Positions 17,790 through 26,844 of a DNA stretch of 64,000 bases are shown here, in pieces (position 1 is the first letter of the stretch; every line of letters begins with the position of its first letter). The position numbers and the translations under genes are program-made. This DNA comes from Chitinophaga japonensis (GTDB lineage Bacteria > Bacteroidota > Bacteroidia > Chitinophagales > Chitinophagaceae), in the NCBI RefSeq assembly GCF_007830125.1, contig NZ_VLLG01000002.1, forward strand, positions 1,620,550 to 1,684,549. Direction: 5' to 3'. The notes under the pieces are model-generated. The model did not search any database and had not been told where the DNA came from. It worked only from the letters and a program-made list of their open reading frames with translations.

Positions 17790-17979
17790 AGTAAAGGCAT
17801 TTGGAATTGAATGGAAGCCGTTACATCGCCATTTGATCGAATTGTTGTTGTATACCGTGTATAATGCCTGGCTGTAGTAAGTAAATATAAAGCGCCGGGC
17901 AGTTGAAAGCAACCTATACTTACTGGTTGGCCCGTTCCGGTAAAGGAACGGGTTAAAATCCATGAAAACCGGCAGCGCT

Positions 17980-18504
17980 TCAGCGCAGCATTTCCTGTTC
18001 AGCAGGCGTCAGGGCTACCAGCGCATAGCGGGGCACATCATTGATCAGCATTTCGTCCATTATGTCCACCATGTTCCTGTAATTGGCGGAGGAGTCGGCT
18101 TTTATGAGCACCATCAGCTCATTTTTACCATGCCGTTCCATTACCTGCCGGCGTTTGGCGCGTATTACATCCCCAATGCCTTTGTGCATGGCAAAGCTGG
18201 TATGCCGTACCTGCGGCGGCCGGGCGGGGTCATTACCCATCCCCTCGTAATAAGCAATGCGGTTGTTGCCGCCCAGCATAATGGTGAGGGCCTTGCTGTC
18301 GGCCAACTGCATGGAATCGCCGTCGTTGCGGGGCAGCGCCAGGTCCATGGCTTTGGGGGCTGCCAGCGTGGTGGCCAGCATGAAAAAAGTGATGAGTAAA
18401 AAGCCCAGGTCTACCATGGGCGTCATGTCTACCCGGGTGGACAATACTTTGCGGCGTACGCCTCCCTGGCCGCGTCCGGTGGCGGCGGTATTGATCTCAG
18501 CCAT
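17980..18504 (-). CDS. ExbD/TolR-type biopolymer transport protein
   Basis: 174 residues: a short Gly/Arg-rich cytoplasmic tail, one membrane helix (about 32-52) with the proton-carrying Asp in MTPMVDLGFLLITFFML, then a periplasmic domain with a Bacteroidota-style extension. ExbD works with ExbB and TonB to energise outer-membrane transporters such as SusC. No exbB or tonB lies nearby, so this is a solitary paralogue. A heptamer inverted repeat separates it from asnS upstream. Confidence 0.9.
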   Translation of the reverse strand: MAEINTAATGRGQGGVRRKVLSTRVDMTPMVDLGFLLITFFMLATTLAAPKAMDLALPRNDGDSMQLADSKALTIMLGGNNRIAYYEGMGNDPARPPQVRHTSFAMHKGIGDVIRAKRRQVMERHGKNELMVLIKADSSANYRNMVDIMDEMLINDVPRYALVALTPAEQEMLR

Positions 18505-18577
18505 ACAATAACGATTTACAGATGAGGAAAAGAAGCTTTCGTATATGTAGATGCGTTAGTGCGGGAAATCCATAAGG

Positions 18578-18686
18578 AAAATTCCAAATTCCAAATTCCA
18601 AAATGGGAGCAGGCCATCAATAATACTGAACGGTTACAAATAGTTAAGTGATTACCGCCATTTTGGAATTTGGGATTTGGAATTTT
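18578..18686. repeat. Heptamer inverted repeat, AATTCCA family, copy 2
   Basis: 29-nt arms (18578-18606 and 18658-18686) with one mismatch and a 51-nt loop. The arms are three AAATTCC/AAATCCC units, AAA and ATGG. The outer end touches the asnS stop codon (18687-18689) exactly. Confidence 0.85.
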
Positions 18687-20123
18687 CTAAAACGCTGCAT
18701 TCTTGGGCGTGCGGGGGAAGGGTATTACGTCCCGTATGTTGCCCATGCCGGAAACAAACTGTACCAGCCGCTCAAAGCCCAGGCCAAAGCCGGCGTGGGG
18801 GCAGGCGCCAAAGCGGCGGGTATCCAGGTACCAGCTCAGCTCTTCTACCGGCAGGTGCAGCTCTTCCATTCTTTCCACCAGCTTGTCATAGCGCTCCTCC
18901 CTTTGGGAGCCGCCCACGATCTCCCCGATGCCGGGGAAAAGAATGTCCATGGCGCGCACGGTTTTGCCATCATCATTCTGCTTCATGTAGAAGGCTTTGA
19001 TGGCCTTGGGGTAGTCCGTGAGGATCACCGGTTTTTTGAAATGCTTTTCTACCAGGTAGCGCTCATGTTCGCTTTGCAGGTCGGCGCCCCAGTCTTCTAT
19101 CGGGTACTGGAACTTTTTGTTCTTATTGGGTTTGCTGTTTTTCAGGATGTCAATAGCCTCCGTGTAGGTAATGCGCACAAACTCGTTGTTGAGCACAAAT
19201 TCCAGTTTTTCCAGCAGGCCCATGTCGCTGCGCTCCTGCTGGGGTTTCTGCTTTTCCTCGTCGGCCAGGCGCTGCGCCAGGAATTCCAGGTCTTCCCGGT
19301 TGTGCTCCAGCACATAGGCGATCACGGACTTAATAAAGGCTTCCGCCAGGTTCATATTGTCTTCCAGGTCATAGAAGGCCATTTCCGGTTCTATCATCCA
19401 GAACTCTGCCAGGTGGCGGGCCGTATTGGAATTTTCTGCCCGGAATGTGGGGCCAAAGGTGTAGATATCCCCAAAGGCCATAGCGCCCAGCTCGCCTTCC
19501 AGTTGCCCGGATACCGTCAGGTTGGTAGGGCGGCCAAAGAAATCCTCCGAAAAGTCGATGTCTCCCTGTTCCGTCAGCGGCGGGTTTTTCAGGTCCAGCG
19601 TGGTAACGCGGAACATTTCGCCCGCGCCCTCTGCATCGGAGGCGGTGACGATGGGCGTATGCAGGTATACAAATCCCCGTTCGTTAAAGAAACGGTGTAC
19701 GGCAAAGGCCAGGGCATGCCGGACGCGGAACACCGCCCCGAAGGTGTTGGTGCGGAAGCGCAGGTGCGCTATTTCGCGCAGGTATTCCAGGCTGGGGCGG
19801 TTTTTAAGCTGCAGGGGGTATTTTTCCGGGTCGCAGTCGCCCAGTATTTCCAGTTCCCGGGCTTTTACCTCCACGCGCTGGCCCTTGCCCAGGGAAGCTA
19901 CTACCTCCCCTTTTACGCTGATGGCCGCACCCGTGGTGAGCCGCCTCTGTACGGCCGGGTCTGTTGCCGGGTCTATTACTATTTGCAGGTTATTATTGGT
20001 AGAGCCGTCGTTCAATGCTATAAACTGGTTGTTCCGGAATGACCGTATCCAACCTTTTACCGTTACGTCATATTGCACTTTGTCATCTGACAAGATCTGC
20101 TTGACTTTCACTCTTTGGCTCAT
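18687..20123 (-). CDS. asnS: Asparaginyl-tRNA synthetase
   Basis: 478 residues from ATG 20123 ([11 protein letters not shown]). An OB-fold anticodon-binding domain (1-110) is followed by the class II core: motif 2 in [20 protein letters not shown] and motif 3 in [12 protein letters not shown], with [10 protein letters not shown] between. It is longer than the E. coli enzyme because of an insertion around residues 215-275, rich in Glu/Lys ([12 protein letters not shown]), commonly seen in Bacteroidota AsnRS. It charges tRNA-Asn. A TATTTTTG -7 box lies about 30 nt upstream. Confidence 0.96.
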   Translation of the reverse strand: MSQRVKVKQILSDDKVQYDVTVKGWIRSFRNNQFIALNDGSTNNNLQIVIDPATDPAVQRRLTTGAAISVKGEVVASLGKGQRVEVKARELEILGDCDPEKYPLQLKNRPSLEYLREIAHLRFRTNTFGAVFRVRHALAFAVHRFFNERGFVYLHTPIVTASDAEGAGEMFRVTTLDLKNPPLTEQGDIDFSEDFFGRPTNLTVSGQLEGELGAMAFGDIYTFGPTFRAENSNTARHLAEFWMIEPEMAFYDLEDNMNLAEAFIKSVIAYVLEHNREDLEFLAQRLADEEKQKPQQERSDMGLLEKLEFVLNNEFVRITYTEAIDILKNSKPNKNKKFQYPIEDWGADLQSEHERYLVEKHFKKPVILTDYPKAIKAFYMKQNDDGKTVRAMDILFPGIGEIVGGSQREERYDKLVERMEELHLPVEELSWYLDTRRFGACPHAGFGLGFERLVQFVSGMGNIRDVIPFPRTPKNAAF

Positions 20124-20153
20124 AACTTGTATAGTATTTGTTTTATTGGACTG

Positions 20154-20161
20154 CAAAAATA
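20154..20161 (-). promoter_or_regulatory. -7 element (TATTTTTG) of asnS
   Basis: On the minus strand TATTTTTG fits TAnnTTTG exactly, 30 nt before the asnS start. No TTTG -33 box is seen at the expected distance. Confidence 0.4.
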
Positions 20162-20380
20162 AGGGTTAAAGGTCAGAGTCCATAACCTGCCGGCATCCCA
20201 CCCGGAAAAAGGGACCGGCATAAAAAAATGTTAAATCTGCAGGAAAGCTGCCGGTAGGGGCTGTAACCGGATGAAGATCGGGGAGCGGCGAAACCGGCCA
20301 CAGGACTGGTTGGAACAGGGCAGGATGCAGGAGCGTGGCTATGGGCAATGGTTTCTGGGCCCCGGAGATGGCCACTTTTT

Positions 20381-20412
20381 TTTGGAGATTAGTAAAACTT
20401 GTATTAATCTTG
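20381..20412 (+). promoter_or_regulatory. Promoter for rho
   Basis: TTTG at 20381-20384, a 20-nt spacer, then TAATCTTG at 20405-20412, one mismatch from TAnnTTTG. It predicts a transcript start near 20419 and a leader of about 180 nt. Confidence 0.5.
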
Positions 20413-20600
20413 CATTTACAATCTGTCTGATCAAGTTTATTTTTCCATCTTCATCAGCAGTCCTGAACTCAGCAATCCCTATCAGATTTAATAAACCAAA
20501 TTAAATTTATTGGACTCAAAAAAACAATTATTTGTAATTGGTGTATGTTGGTATGTAGTGGTACCCGCCTCAACACACTCCTAAAATTAGACAACTCACA

Positions 20601-22313
20601 ATGATGTACGACATCTTACAATTGAACGACATGCTCGTTCCTGAGCTGCTTGACATTGCCGAGAAGCTGGATGTAACCAACGCAAAGAAGCTCAGCAAAC
20701 AGGATCTTATCTACAAGATCCTCGACAAGCAGGCCGTCATGGCCTCTGAAGGTAACCCGGCCAACGGTGAAGAAAAGAAAACTCGTAAACGGAAACCTGT
20801 AAAAAAAGACGAAGAAGAAGAAGAAACGCCAGCCGCTGAAGAAGCTGCTACCGCAGATGAAAAACCAGCCAAACGCGGAAGAAAAACCACCGCCAAATCC
20901 AAAAGCGCTGCCGAGCCCGAGGAAGAAAAAGAAAAACCAAAGAAAGAAACCGCCTCCAAACCCAAAGCAAAAGACTTCGATATAGACCTGGACAGCATTC
21001 CCTCCCTTACTTTTGATGACGACGAGGACATTGTGTTACCCGCTTTCACAGAAGACATACAGGAAGAGGAAGCGCCCGCAGTAGAAGAAGAAGAGGAAGA
21101 AGACGATTTTGTGCTGCCCGACGACATGCCGATAGAACCACTGCCGGCCCGCCAGCAGCAACGCTTTCCCAAAAAGGAACCTGCGTTCAACATCGAGTTT
21201 GACGGCATTATCGTGAGCGAAGGCGTGCTGGAAATGATGCCGGACGGCTATGGCTTCCTGCGCTCTTCCGACTATAATTACCTCAGCTCCCCGGACGATA
21301 TCTACGTTTCTCCCTCCCAGATAAAACTGTTCGGTCTTAAAACCGGCGACACCGTAAAAGGTTCCGTGCGCCCGCCGAAAGAAGGAGAGAAATATTTCGC
21401 CCTGCTCAAAGTGGAAACCATCAACGGCAAGCAGCCGGAAGAAGTGCGCGACCGCGTGCCTTTCGACTACCTGACGCCTTTGTTCCCCTTTGAAAAATTA
21501 AGGCTTACTACTACTTCCAATAACTACTCTACCCGCATCATGGACATGTTTACCCCCATCGGTAAGGGCCAGCGCGGACTGATCGTAGCGCAGCCTAAAG
21601 TGGGTAAGACCATGCTGCTGAAAGAAGTAGCTAACGCTATCGCCACCAACCACCCGGAAGTATACCTGATGGTAGTGCTGATAGATGAGCGCCCGGAAGA
21701 AGTAACGGACATGGAACGCAGCGTAAAGGCCGAAGTGATCGCCTCTACCTTTGACGAGCCGGCAGAAAAGCATGTGAAGGTATCCGCCATCGCATTGCAG
21801 AAAGCCAAACGCCTGGTAGAATGCGGGCATGACGTGGTGATCCTGCTGGACTCTATTACCCGCCTGGCCCGTGCGCACAACACCGTGGCTCCCGCTTCCG
21901 GTAAAGTGCTGAGCGGTGGTGTGGAAGCCAACGCCATGCAGAAACCGAAACAGTTCTTTGGCGCTGCCCGTAAAATAGAGAACGGCGGCTCCCTCACCAT
22001 ACTGGCTACCGCTTTGATAGACACCGGCTCCAAAATGGATGAAGTGATCTTCGAAGAGTTCAAGGGTACCGGTAACATGGAACTGCAACTGGATCGCAAA
22101 CTGGCCAACAGGCGCGTATTCCCGGCCATAGATGTAACCGCATCCTCTACCCGCCGCGACGAGCTGCTGCTGGACAAGGATATGCTGAAGCGTATCTACA
22201 TCCTGCGCAACCACCTGGCGGATATGAATACGGAGGAATCCATGAACTTTATGCTGCAGCACATGCGTGGCACAAAGAACAACGAAGAGTTCCTGATATC
22301 CATGAACGGGTAA
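20601..22313 (+). CDS. rho: Transcription termination factor Rho
   Basis: 570 residues against about 419 in E. coli. The excess is a low-complexity Lys/Glu/Pro/Ala insertion (about residues 50-195) between the N-terminal Rho_N helices ([18 protein letters not shown]) and the RNA-binding CSD ([13 protein letters not shown]). The ATPase core follows with Walker [14 protein letters not shown], Walker [15 protein letters not shown], the Q-loop region and the R-loop near [11 protein letters not shown]. Such insertions are typical of Bacteroidota Rho and may bind RNA. It functions as a hexameric RNA helicase. The start could also be the second Met (20604). A symmetrical terminator follows 20 nt after the stop. 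Confidence 0.97.
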   Translation: MMYDILQLNDMLVPELLDIAEKLDVTNAKKLSKQDLIYKILDKQAVMASEGNPANGEEKKTRKRKPVKKDEEEEETPAAEEAATADEKPAKRGRKTTAKSKSAAEPEEEKEKPKKETASKPKAKDFDIDLDSIPSLTFDDDEDIVLPAFTEDIQEEEAPAVEEEEEEDDFVLPDDMPIEPLPARQQQRFPKKEPAFNIEFDGIIVSEGVLEMMPDGYGFLRSSDYNYLSSPDDIYVSPSQIKLFGLKTGDTVKGSVRPPKEGEKYFALLKVETINGKQPEEVRDRVPFDYLTPLFPFEKLRLTTTSNNYSTRIMDMFTPIGKGQRGLIVAQPKVGKTMLLKEVANAIATNHPEVYLMVVLIDERPEEVTDMERSVKAEVIASTFDEPAEKHVKVSAIALQKAKRLVECGHDVVILLDSITRLARAHNTVAPASGKVLSGGVEANAMQKPKQFFGAARKIENGGSLTILATALIDTGSKMDEVIFEEFKGTGNMELQLDRKLANRRVFPAIDVTASSTRRDELLLDKDMLKRIYILRNHLADMNTEESMNFMLQHMRGTKNNEEFLISMNG

Positions 22314-22332
22314 ACTTTATAAAGCACTATAT

Positions 22333-22368
22333 AAAAAGAACGCTCCGGCTTGCCGGAGCGTTCTTTTT
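22333..22368. terminator. Bidirectional intrinsic terminator between rho and a small lipoprotein gene
   Basis: A perfect stem GAACGCTCCGGC/GCCGGAGCGTTC with a 2-nt loop, flanked by AAAAA on the left and TTTTT on the right. It serves rho on the plus strand and the convergent lipoprotein gene on the minus strand. Confidence 0.93.
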
Positions 22369-22382
22369 ATCAACTCAACGTA

Positions 22383-22562
22383 TCAATATTGTTTTTTCTG
22401 CTGACCCGGTGCAAACGGTTTGGCGGATTTTGTGCCGTAGATCTTTTTCTGCTGGCCGGGTGGTATGCCATGCGGGTTCCCGGCCTCCCGGTGCACTACG
22501 CAACTGCTGAACAGCACGCCCGCAGCCAATATTCCGCAAACAATTTTTAAAGTCTTTTTCAT
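22383..22562 (-). CDS. Small lipoprotein with PPGQxKK repeats
   Basis: A 59-residue protein starting MKKTLKIVCGILAAG, with a signal peptide ending in the lipobox FSSC (Cys21). The mature part has the pattern HGIPPGQQKKIYG and KSAKPFAPGQQKKQY, that is, two Gly-Gln-x-Lys-Lys motifs. Small Bacteroidota proteins with this pattern exist and are sometimes labelled quinol oxidase subunit 4; nothing in the sequence supports that function. It is convergent with rho and shares the terminator at 22333-22368. Envelope location is inferred. Confidence 0.8.
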   Translation of the reverse strand: MKKTLKIVCGILAAGVLFSSCVVHREAGNPHGIPPGQQKKIYGTKSAKPFAPGQQKKQY

Positions 22563-22619
22563 AGTCTATGGTAATTAATATAACCGTTATATAGCTAAAA
22601 TGTTGCCAAAATCGGCATT

Positions 22620-23366
22620 TTACCGGTTGTAAAAGCTCAGCAGGTCCTTTTTTCTCCTTTCCGTGATCTCCAGTTGCGCACCACTGTTCAGTTGTATGTG
22701 CTGGCTGTCCTGCGCCACCCGGTGGATATGCGACAACTGCACCATCTGCGTGTTATTCACCTGGTAGAAACGCAGGGGGATCAGCAGGTCCGCGTAATGG
22801 CGGAAGTTACGCTCTGCGTACAGCACCATACCATTATCCATGTAAAACGCGCATTTGTCCGTACAGGATTCCAGGTACTCGATAGCGGTGGTATGAATGG
22901 TGGTTTCCTGCCCGCCGGCCAGCGGCAGCAGCAGGTTCCAGGAGGTTTGCTTCCCGTGGTTGAAATTGTCCAGCAATACGCGGTAGCGGTGTTTGCTGGC
23001 CTGCTGCTCTATGCGCCGCGTTACCGTCTGCACCGCCTGCAGCAGGCTTTCTTTATCAATGGGCTTCAGGATGATCTCCACCTCGCTGAAACGGATGGCG
23101 TGCAGGAACTTCTTTTCAAAAGCCGTTACGAACACGGCTTCAAAAGGTGTTTCCTGTGTGCCTTGCAGCACATCAAAGCCGGTGCCGTCCGGCATTTCCA
23201 GGTCCAGGAAAACCAGTTGCGGCTGATGCAGCTTTATTTTGCTGATGCCGTCCGCACAGTCAGAGGCCGTATCGGCAATATCCACCTGCGGGCAGTATTT
23301 GCCGAGCATAAGGGCAATAATGTCCCGGCTGTTCCGCTCATCATCAATAATAATTGCTTTTATCAT
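22620..23366 (-). CDS. LytTR-family response regulator
   Basis: 248 residues. A receiver domain (1-125) has IIDDERNS, phospho-Asp in LVFLDLEMPDG and Lys in EIILKPID. A LytTR DNA-binding domain (about 150-248) follows, starting at ETTIHTTAIEYLES and including FYQVNNTQMVQLSHI. It should bind direct-repeat sites when phosphorylated by the LytS-type kinase encoded just upstream (37-nt gap). Confidence 0.93.
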   Translation of the reverse strand: MIKAIIIDDERNSRDIIALMLGKYCPQVDIADTASDCADGISKIKLHQPQLVFLDLEMPDGTGFDVLQGTQETPFEAVFVTAFEKKFLHAIRFSEVEIILKPIDKESLLQAVQTVTRRIEQQASKHRYRVLLDNFNHGKQTSWNLLLPLAGGQETTIHTTAIEYLESCTDKCAFYMDNGMVLYAERNFRHYADLLIPLRFYQVNNTQMVQLSHIHRVAQDSQHIQLNSGAQLEITERRKKDLLSFYNR

Positions 23367-23403
23367 TTACTATCCGTTATTATGGGGTACCGGAATCTGT
23401 TGG

Positions 23404-25485
23404 CTATAGCTGCGGTATCAGTATCCTCACGATCGTACCGCTTTCGGTAAAGTTACGCACAGATTTATCGATTATCTCTATGTGGATACCGGTATTATAC
23501 ATTTTATTCAGCAACTCGGCCCGGTTGGAGCTGATCTCCATACCGGATGACTGGTGATGCTTGGGCAAGGTACGCAGTTCTTTTGAACGGTTAATGCCTA
23601 TACCGTTATCTTCTATCACACATTCCAGCATATCACCTGCCAGTTGGCGGAAATGGATGGTCAGCCGCCCGATGGGCTGGTCCGGGTTGGTCATGCCATA
23701 TTTTACGGCATTTTCCACGTAGGGTTGCAGCAGCATGGCCGGCACTTCCAGCTCCGTGGTATTGATAGTGGGATCTACCCGGATATCGTACTCCATTTTG
23801 TTTTCAAAGCGCATTTTCTCCAGCCCCAGGTAAGTGTTCAGGTAGGTGATCTCGTCAGTCAGGGAAATAAAATTGCGCCGGGAAAAGTCCAGTGTTTTGC
23901 GGATCAGGTAAGAAAAGTCCGACAGGTATTTCTGCGCGTATTCATAGTCCCGCTGCATCACGAATAACTGTATGGAGTTCAGGCAATTGAAGATAAAGTG
24001 CGGGTTGATCTGCGCACGGATGGCCTTGAGCTCTATTTCCGTCAGCTTTTTATCGTACTCAATGTCAAGCTGTATCTGCCGTTGCTCTTCCAGCTCCTGC
24101 TTGCGCCGCAGTATTTCGGAGGTCTGTTCCTTCACCAGCTCTTCCAGTTGCTCGTTCAGCTTGCGCTGCAACTCCTTGTTCTTGTTCAGTTGCTTGATCA
24201 GCATTTCCTGGGTCTTGGTGCGCTCCAGGTGCGCCAGTTTGTTGCGGTAGCTGAGGCCCGCCAGGAAGAACATGGCCTGCAGCAGCACCCCGGCTATCAT
24301 CAGCATGGAAGGGGCAGACAGTTCACCCAACGCGCTGATGAGCCCCAGCGGCCGTATCTGCATCAGGAAAGAGCCCAGGCAGGCCAGGTAAAAACAAAGG
24401 GAGCCGAACAAAAAGAAGCGCACGAGCGGGTGGTGGCGGGACCGCCTGGCCAGCGCCACAAACACCATCAGCAGCGGCAGCAGGGTGCCCAGGTATACAT
24501 AGCTGTAAATAATGCCCGGTAAATGATACCGCTCCCGGGCAATACAGTAAAAGCAGATGATGATAATACCGCCGGTGCTGGCCGCTACAATGCTGAACAC
24601 CTGCTCCATGTAGGGATACCTTTCCCGCAGGTTGAGGAAGGCGTTGCCGAACAGCACGTACATCAGGTAAAAACAGAAGAGCAGGGCCGGGATGTCCCAG
24701 TAGTACTTCAGCATGGGCCAGTGGTGAAAAACAGACAACTGGTAGGGCTTGCTCTCCAGGCGCAGCGCAAAGAACAGGATGAGCCCCAGTATGTAGGCTG
24801 CAAAATACAGGTAAGACCGGTCCGGCAACTGTATGTAGTTAATGACCGCAATGCTCAGGAATACCAGCAGCATGCCCAGCAACACCTGTATCACCACCGC
24901 TTCCCCGCGGTAGGTGCTAAGCTGCTCATTACGGAAGCGCTCATACTGCAGCGCATTATACAGCACGGGCATCAGGGCGTTCTCGTCATATGATTTATTA
25001 ACAATGTGCAGCAGGAAGGTGCGTGTTTGCCCGGCGGGCACCCGTACAGGAAAGCCGTAGCGCTCCCACCTTTCCACGCCACCCTTGTCCAGCATCAGCC
25101 CGGTTTGCGAGAGCAGGGTATAGGTGCCGTCTGCCGCTGCTGCATACCAGTACATATAGTCATGCCAGCCGGTAAAAAGTGTAAGGCTGGAATCTTTCAG
25201 GCCCGTGTTGCGCACGTGCAGCTTCAGCCACAGGTCATGATCCCGCCCGTTGTTCCTTTTATCCGTATGAAACAGTTGCGGATCATGGGTAAAGCGCCGG
25301 CTGGCCGCCTGCTGCAGGCTTAGCGGCTGATCCTCCTGTGCTTCCAGGCTGTAGATATAGGAACGGAGGTCCACGCTGGGCGGGGGCGCTCCCAGGTCAA
25401 GCGTTAAAGTATCTTCAGCGGGTAGTTGTGCAAAGGTGCTGGTGGAGTAACATACATACAACAGTAAAAAACAGATGCGGTTCAC
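23404..25485 (-). CDS. LytS-type sensor histidine kinase with 7TMR-DISM sensor
   Basis: 693 residues with a GTG start at 25485. Signal peptide (1-19), a 7TMR-DISM extracellular domain (about 35-165), seven membrane helices (about 190-405) and a long coiled coil (about 415-475, KELQRKLNEQLEELVKEQ) lead to a His_kinase domain with the phospho-His in INPHFIFNCLNSIQ. The HATPase has N-box LLQPYVENAVKYGM and DNGIGI. Kinases of this form sense extracellular ligands, often carbohydrate-related, and pair with LytTR regulators, as the downstream gene confirms. A pterin dehydratase gene lies 17 nt upstream on the same strand, perhaps co-transcribed. Confidence 0.93.
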   Translation of the reverse strand: MNRICFLLLYVCYSTSTFAQLPAEDTLTLDLGAPPPSVDLRSYIYSLEAQEDQPLSLQQAASRRFTHDPQLFHTDKRNNGRDHDLWLKLHVRNTGLKDSSLTLFTGWHDYMYWYAAAADGTYTLLSQTGLMLDKGGVERWERYGFPVRVPAGQTRTFLLHIVNKSYDENALMPVLYNALQYERFRNEQLSTYRGEAVVIQVLLGMLLVFLSIAVINYIQLPDRSYLYFAAYILGLILFFALRLESKPYQLSVFHHWPMLKYYWDIPALLFCFYLMYVLFGNAFLNLRERYPYMEQVFSIVAASTGGIIIICFYCIARERYHLPGIIYSYVYLGTLLPLLMVFVALARRSRHHPLVRFFLFGSLCFYLACLGSFLMQIRPLGLISALGELSAPSMLMIAGVLLQAMFFLAGLSYRNKLAHLERTKTQEMLIKQLNKNKELQRKLNEQLEELVKEQTSEILRRKQELEEQRQIQLDIEYDKKLTEIELKAIRAQINPHFIFNCLNSIQLFVMQRDYEYAQKYLSDFSYLIRKTLDFSRRNFISLTDEITYLNTYLGLEKMRFENKMEYDIRVDPTINTTELEVPAMLLQPYVENAVKYGMTNPDQPIGRLTIHFRQLAGDMLECVIEDNGIGINRSKELRTLPKHHQSSGMEISSNRAELLNKMYNTGIHIEIIDKSVRNFTESGTIVRILIPQL

Positions 25486-25502
25486 GGGCGCTGGTATAAG
25501 TT

Positions 25503-25733
25503 TTATAACAAACCGTCTATGGCCTTTGCCAGCCGGTGATCCTTATCTGTTATCACGTTGCCGGCATCATGTGTGCTGAGGTATATATCCACCTTGTTGT
25601 ACACATTAGTCCAGTTGGGATGGTGGTCCATTTTTTCCGCTACCAGCGCCACCTTGGTCATAAAAGCAAATGCTTCTTTAAAATCGCTGAACTGGAAAGA
25701 ACGGTACAGTCGATTATCTTTCTCTTGCCACAT
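25503..25733 (-). CDS. Pterin-4a-carbinolamine dehydratase
   Basis: 76 residues from ATG 25733 ([13 protein letters not shown]); an upstream Met at 25754 would add seven. The catalytic signature [16 protein letters not shown] contains the paired His, and [17 protein letters not shown] completes the domain. The enzyme dehydrates 4a-hydroxytetrahydropterin and in many bacteria is a moonlighting or recycling factor for aromatic amino-acid hydroxylases; no such hydroxylase is in the window. It is followed by the LytS-type kinase gene after 17 nt. Confidence 0.93.
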   Translation of the reverse strand: MWQEKDNRLYRSFQFSDFKEAFAFMTKVALVAEKMDHHPNWTNVYNKVDIYLSTHDAGNVITDKDHRLAKAIDGLL

Positions 25734-25811
25734 AAAATAAGTTTTATGTATCAAACAATAATATGCACGGAGCTGATCAGGGAATCTTACAACGGTGTAC
25801 TGTCCTGCGTT

Positions 25812-26255
25812 TTAAAAAATAAGATTCATTTTGTTCTTTATCTCTCTAAGATCCAATAAAGATACTAATTGTACAAGCTCAACGTGGCGTAGTTCTTCGA
25901 TTAATTTTTTTACATCCTGCTGCTGATAATAGTCTCCCTTGATCAGCCACAGGTAGTCTATATGTCTCAGTTCGGGCAGCAAAAACTCCGCCTTACAGTG
26001 ATTGTTGTAAAAGTAATGCGCAACGGATTTGGTAGGCTCCTGGTACTCGAACACGCTGAAGTAGAAGGACCGCTGGTGCTTGCTGAGGTTGATCTCCAGC
26101 GAATTGTTAACATTGAACTGGTAGTGCAATTGCCGGTTGATCTGCCAGCAGAGCTGGTAGTCCCGGGCAGTGGACACCACGCCCAGCAGGTGGGTGCTGT
26201 CGAAGAAATCCTCTATGAGTTGGTCCTGGTCCAGTTTTAACTTTAGTGTCGACAT
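25812..26255 (-). CDS. IPExxxVDY family protein
   Basis: 147 residues matching a Bacteroidota-specific family named for a motif seen here as LLPELRHIDYLWLIKGD (about residues 92-108). The N-terminus reads like the family start (LKLKLDQDQLIEDFF) and no signal or membrane segment is present. The function is unknown. It stands between the MGMT-like gene and pterin dehydratase, all on the minus strand with short gaps. Confidence 0.85.
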   Translation of the reverse strand: MSTLKLKLDQDQLIEDFFDSTHLLGVVSTARDYQLCWQINRQLHYQFNVNNSLEINLSKHQRSFYFSVFEYQEPTKSVAHYFYNNHCKAEFLLPELRHIDYLWLIKGDYYQQQDVKKLIEELRHVELVQLVSLLDLREIKNKMNLIF

Positions 26256-26273
26256 AACGGTGCAGATTTGGCG

Positions 26274-26714
26274 TTACTTTTCACCCTTGTCCCTTTTTGT
26301 ACTTCGTTTTTTTACTTTTTCCGGCTCAGACGGGTCCCAAAATACGGTTTTAAATGCTTGTATCTTATTATTCTTTACCGTAACCCCTTCCTGTTCCAGT
26401 AATTCCTGCATGAGGGTAGGGGTGGCGAAATGGTCTTTGCCGCTCAGCATCCCGCTGCTGTTCACCACGCGGTGCGCCGGTATGGGCGGTTGGGCGCGGT
26501 CTGCCGCATACATCGCCCAGCCTGCCATGCGGGCGGTGATCTTCAGTCCCGAGGCCTCGGCCAGCGCGCCATAAGTGGTGACCCGTCCCCGGGGCACCTG
26601 TCTTACCAGCTCGTACACCCTTTCAAAAAACGAATGTGTGTCAGTCGGGGCCTTTTTCCTGCTGCCGGCGCTGGGCAAGGAGGCGGGCTCTTTTTTGCTC
26701 CGGTACGTTTTCAT
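26274..26714 (-). CDS. Alkyltransferase-like (ATL) protein of the MGMT family
   Basis: 146 residues from ATG 26714, overlapping the DUF5522 gene by 74 nt; no start codon exists between that gene's stop and the conserved core (HSFFERVYELVRQVPRGRV). The MGMT active-site motif PCHRV is PAHRVVN here, so the alkyl-accepting Cys is Ala, the hallmark of ATL proteins. ATLs bind O6-alkylguanine and flag it for nucleotide excision repair instead of reversing it. The helix-turn-helix and GLKITARMAGWAM arginine-finger region look intact. A basic, Lys/Arg-rich C-terminal tail (about 125-146) may aid DNA contact. Confidence 0.88.
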   Translation of the reverse strand: MKTYRSKKEPASLPSAGSRKKAPTDTHSFFERVYELVRQVPRGRVTTYGALAEASGLKITARMAGWAMYAADRAQPPIPAHRVVNSSGMLSGKDHFATPTLMQELLEQEGVTVKNNKIQAFKTVFWDPSEPEKVKKRSTKRDKGEK

Positions 26715-26844
26715 AATCAAATGGACAATGTTTACAACCGTTGCCACAGCAATACCCCCTTTCCAGGTGGTATTTTTCCGTGAACACCATATAGCCGTCC
26801 CGGTTATAATAGAAATCAATATGTTCCTTCAGTGGTAGCTGCAT
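26641..26844 (-). CDS. DUF5522 cysteine-rich small protein
   Basis: 67 residues from ATG 26844 (MQLPLKEHIDFYYNRDGYM). The family signature RGYCCGNGCKHCPFDYENV carries four Cys in a CC-x3-C-x2-C arrangement that looks like a metal or Fe-S site. The function is unknown; such proteins are common in Bacteroidota beside repair or tRNA genes. It overlaps trmB upstream by 29 nt and the ATL gene downstream by 74 nt, so the three form one transcript. Confidence 0.85.
   Translation of the reverse strand: MQLPLKEHIDFYYNRDGYMVFTEKYHLERGYCCGNGCKHCPFDYENVPEQKRARLLAQRRQQEKGPD

Larger units (their letters stand above)
20124..20600. other. 477-nt gap between divergent asnS and rho
   Basis: No convincing gene. 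The left end holds the asnS promoter and the middle a rho promoter. The roughly 180 nt between that promoter and the rho start would be a long AT-rich leader; Rho is known to autoregulate through its leader in other bacteria, but no specific structure is seen. A 77-codon frame at 20271-20504 has no family-like features. Confidence 0.6.

Noticed and set aside
20271..20504. 77-residue frame in the asnS-rho gap
   Set aside because: No homology-like motifs; it covers the predicted rho promoter and leader.
22350..22550. 66-residue plus-strand frame after rho
   Set aside because: It begins inside the terminator and lies opposite the small lipoprotein gene, which has a convincing signal peptide.
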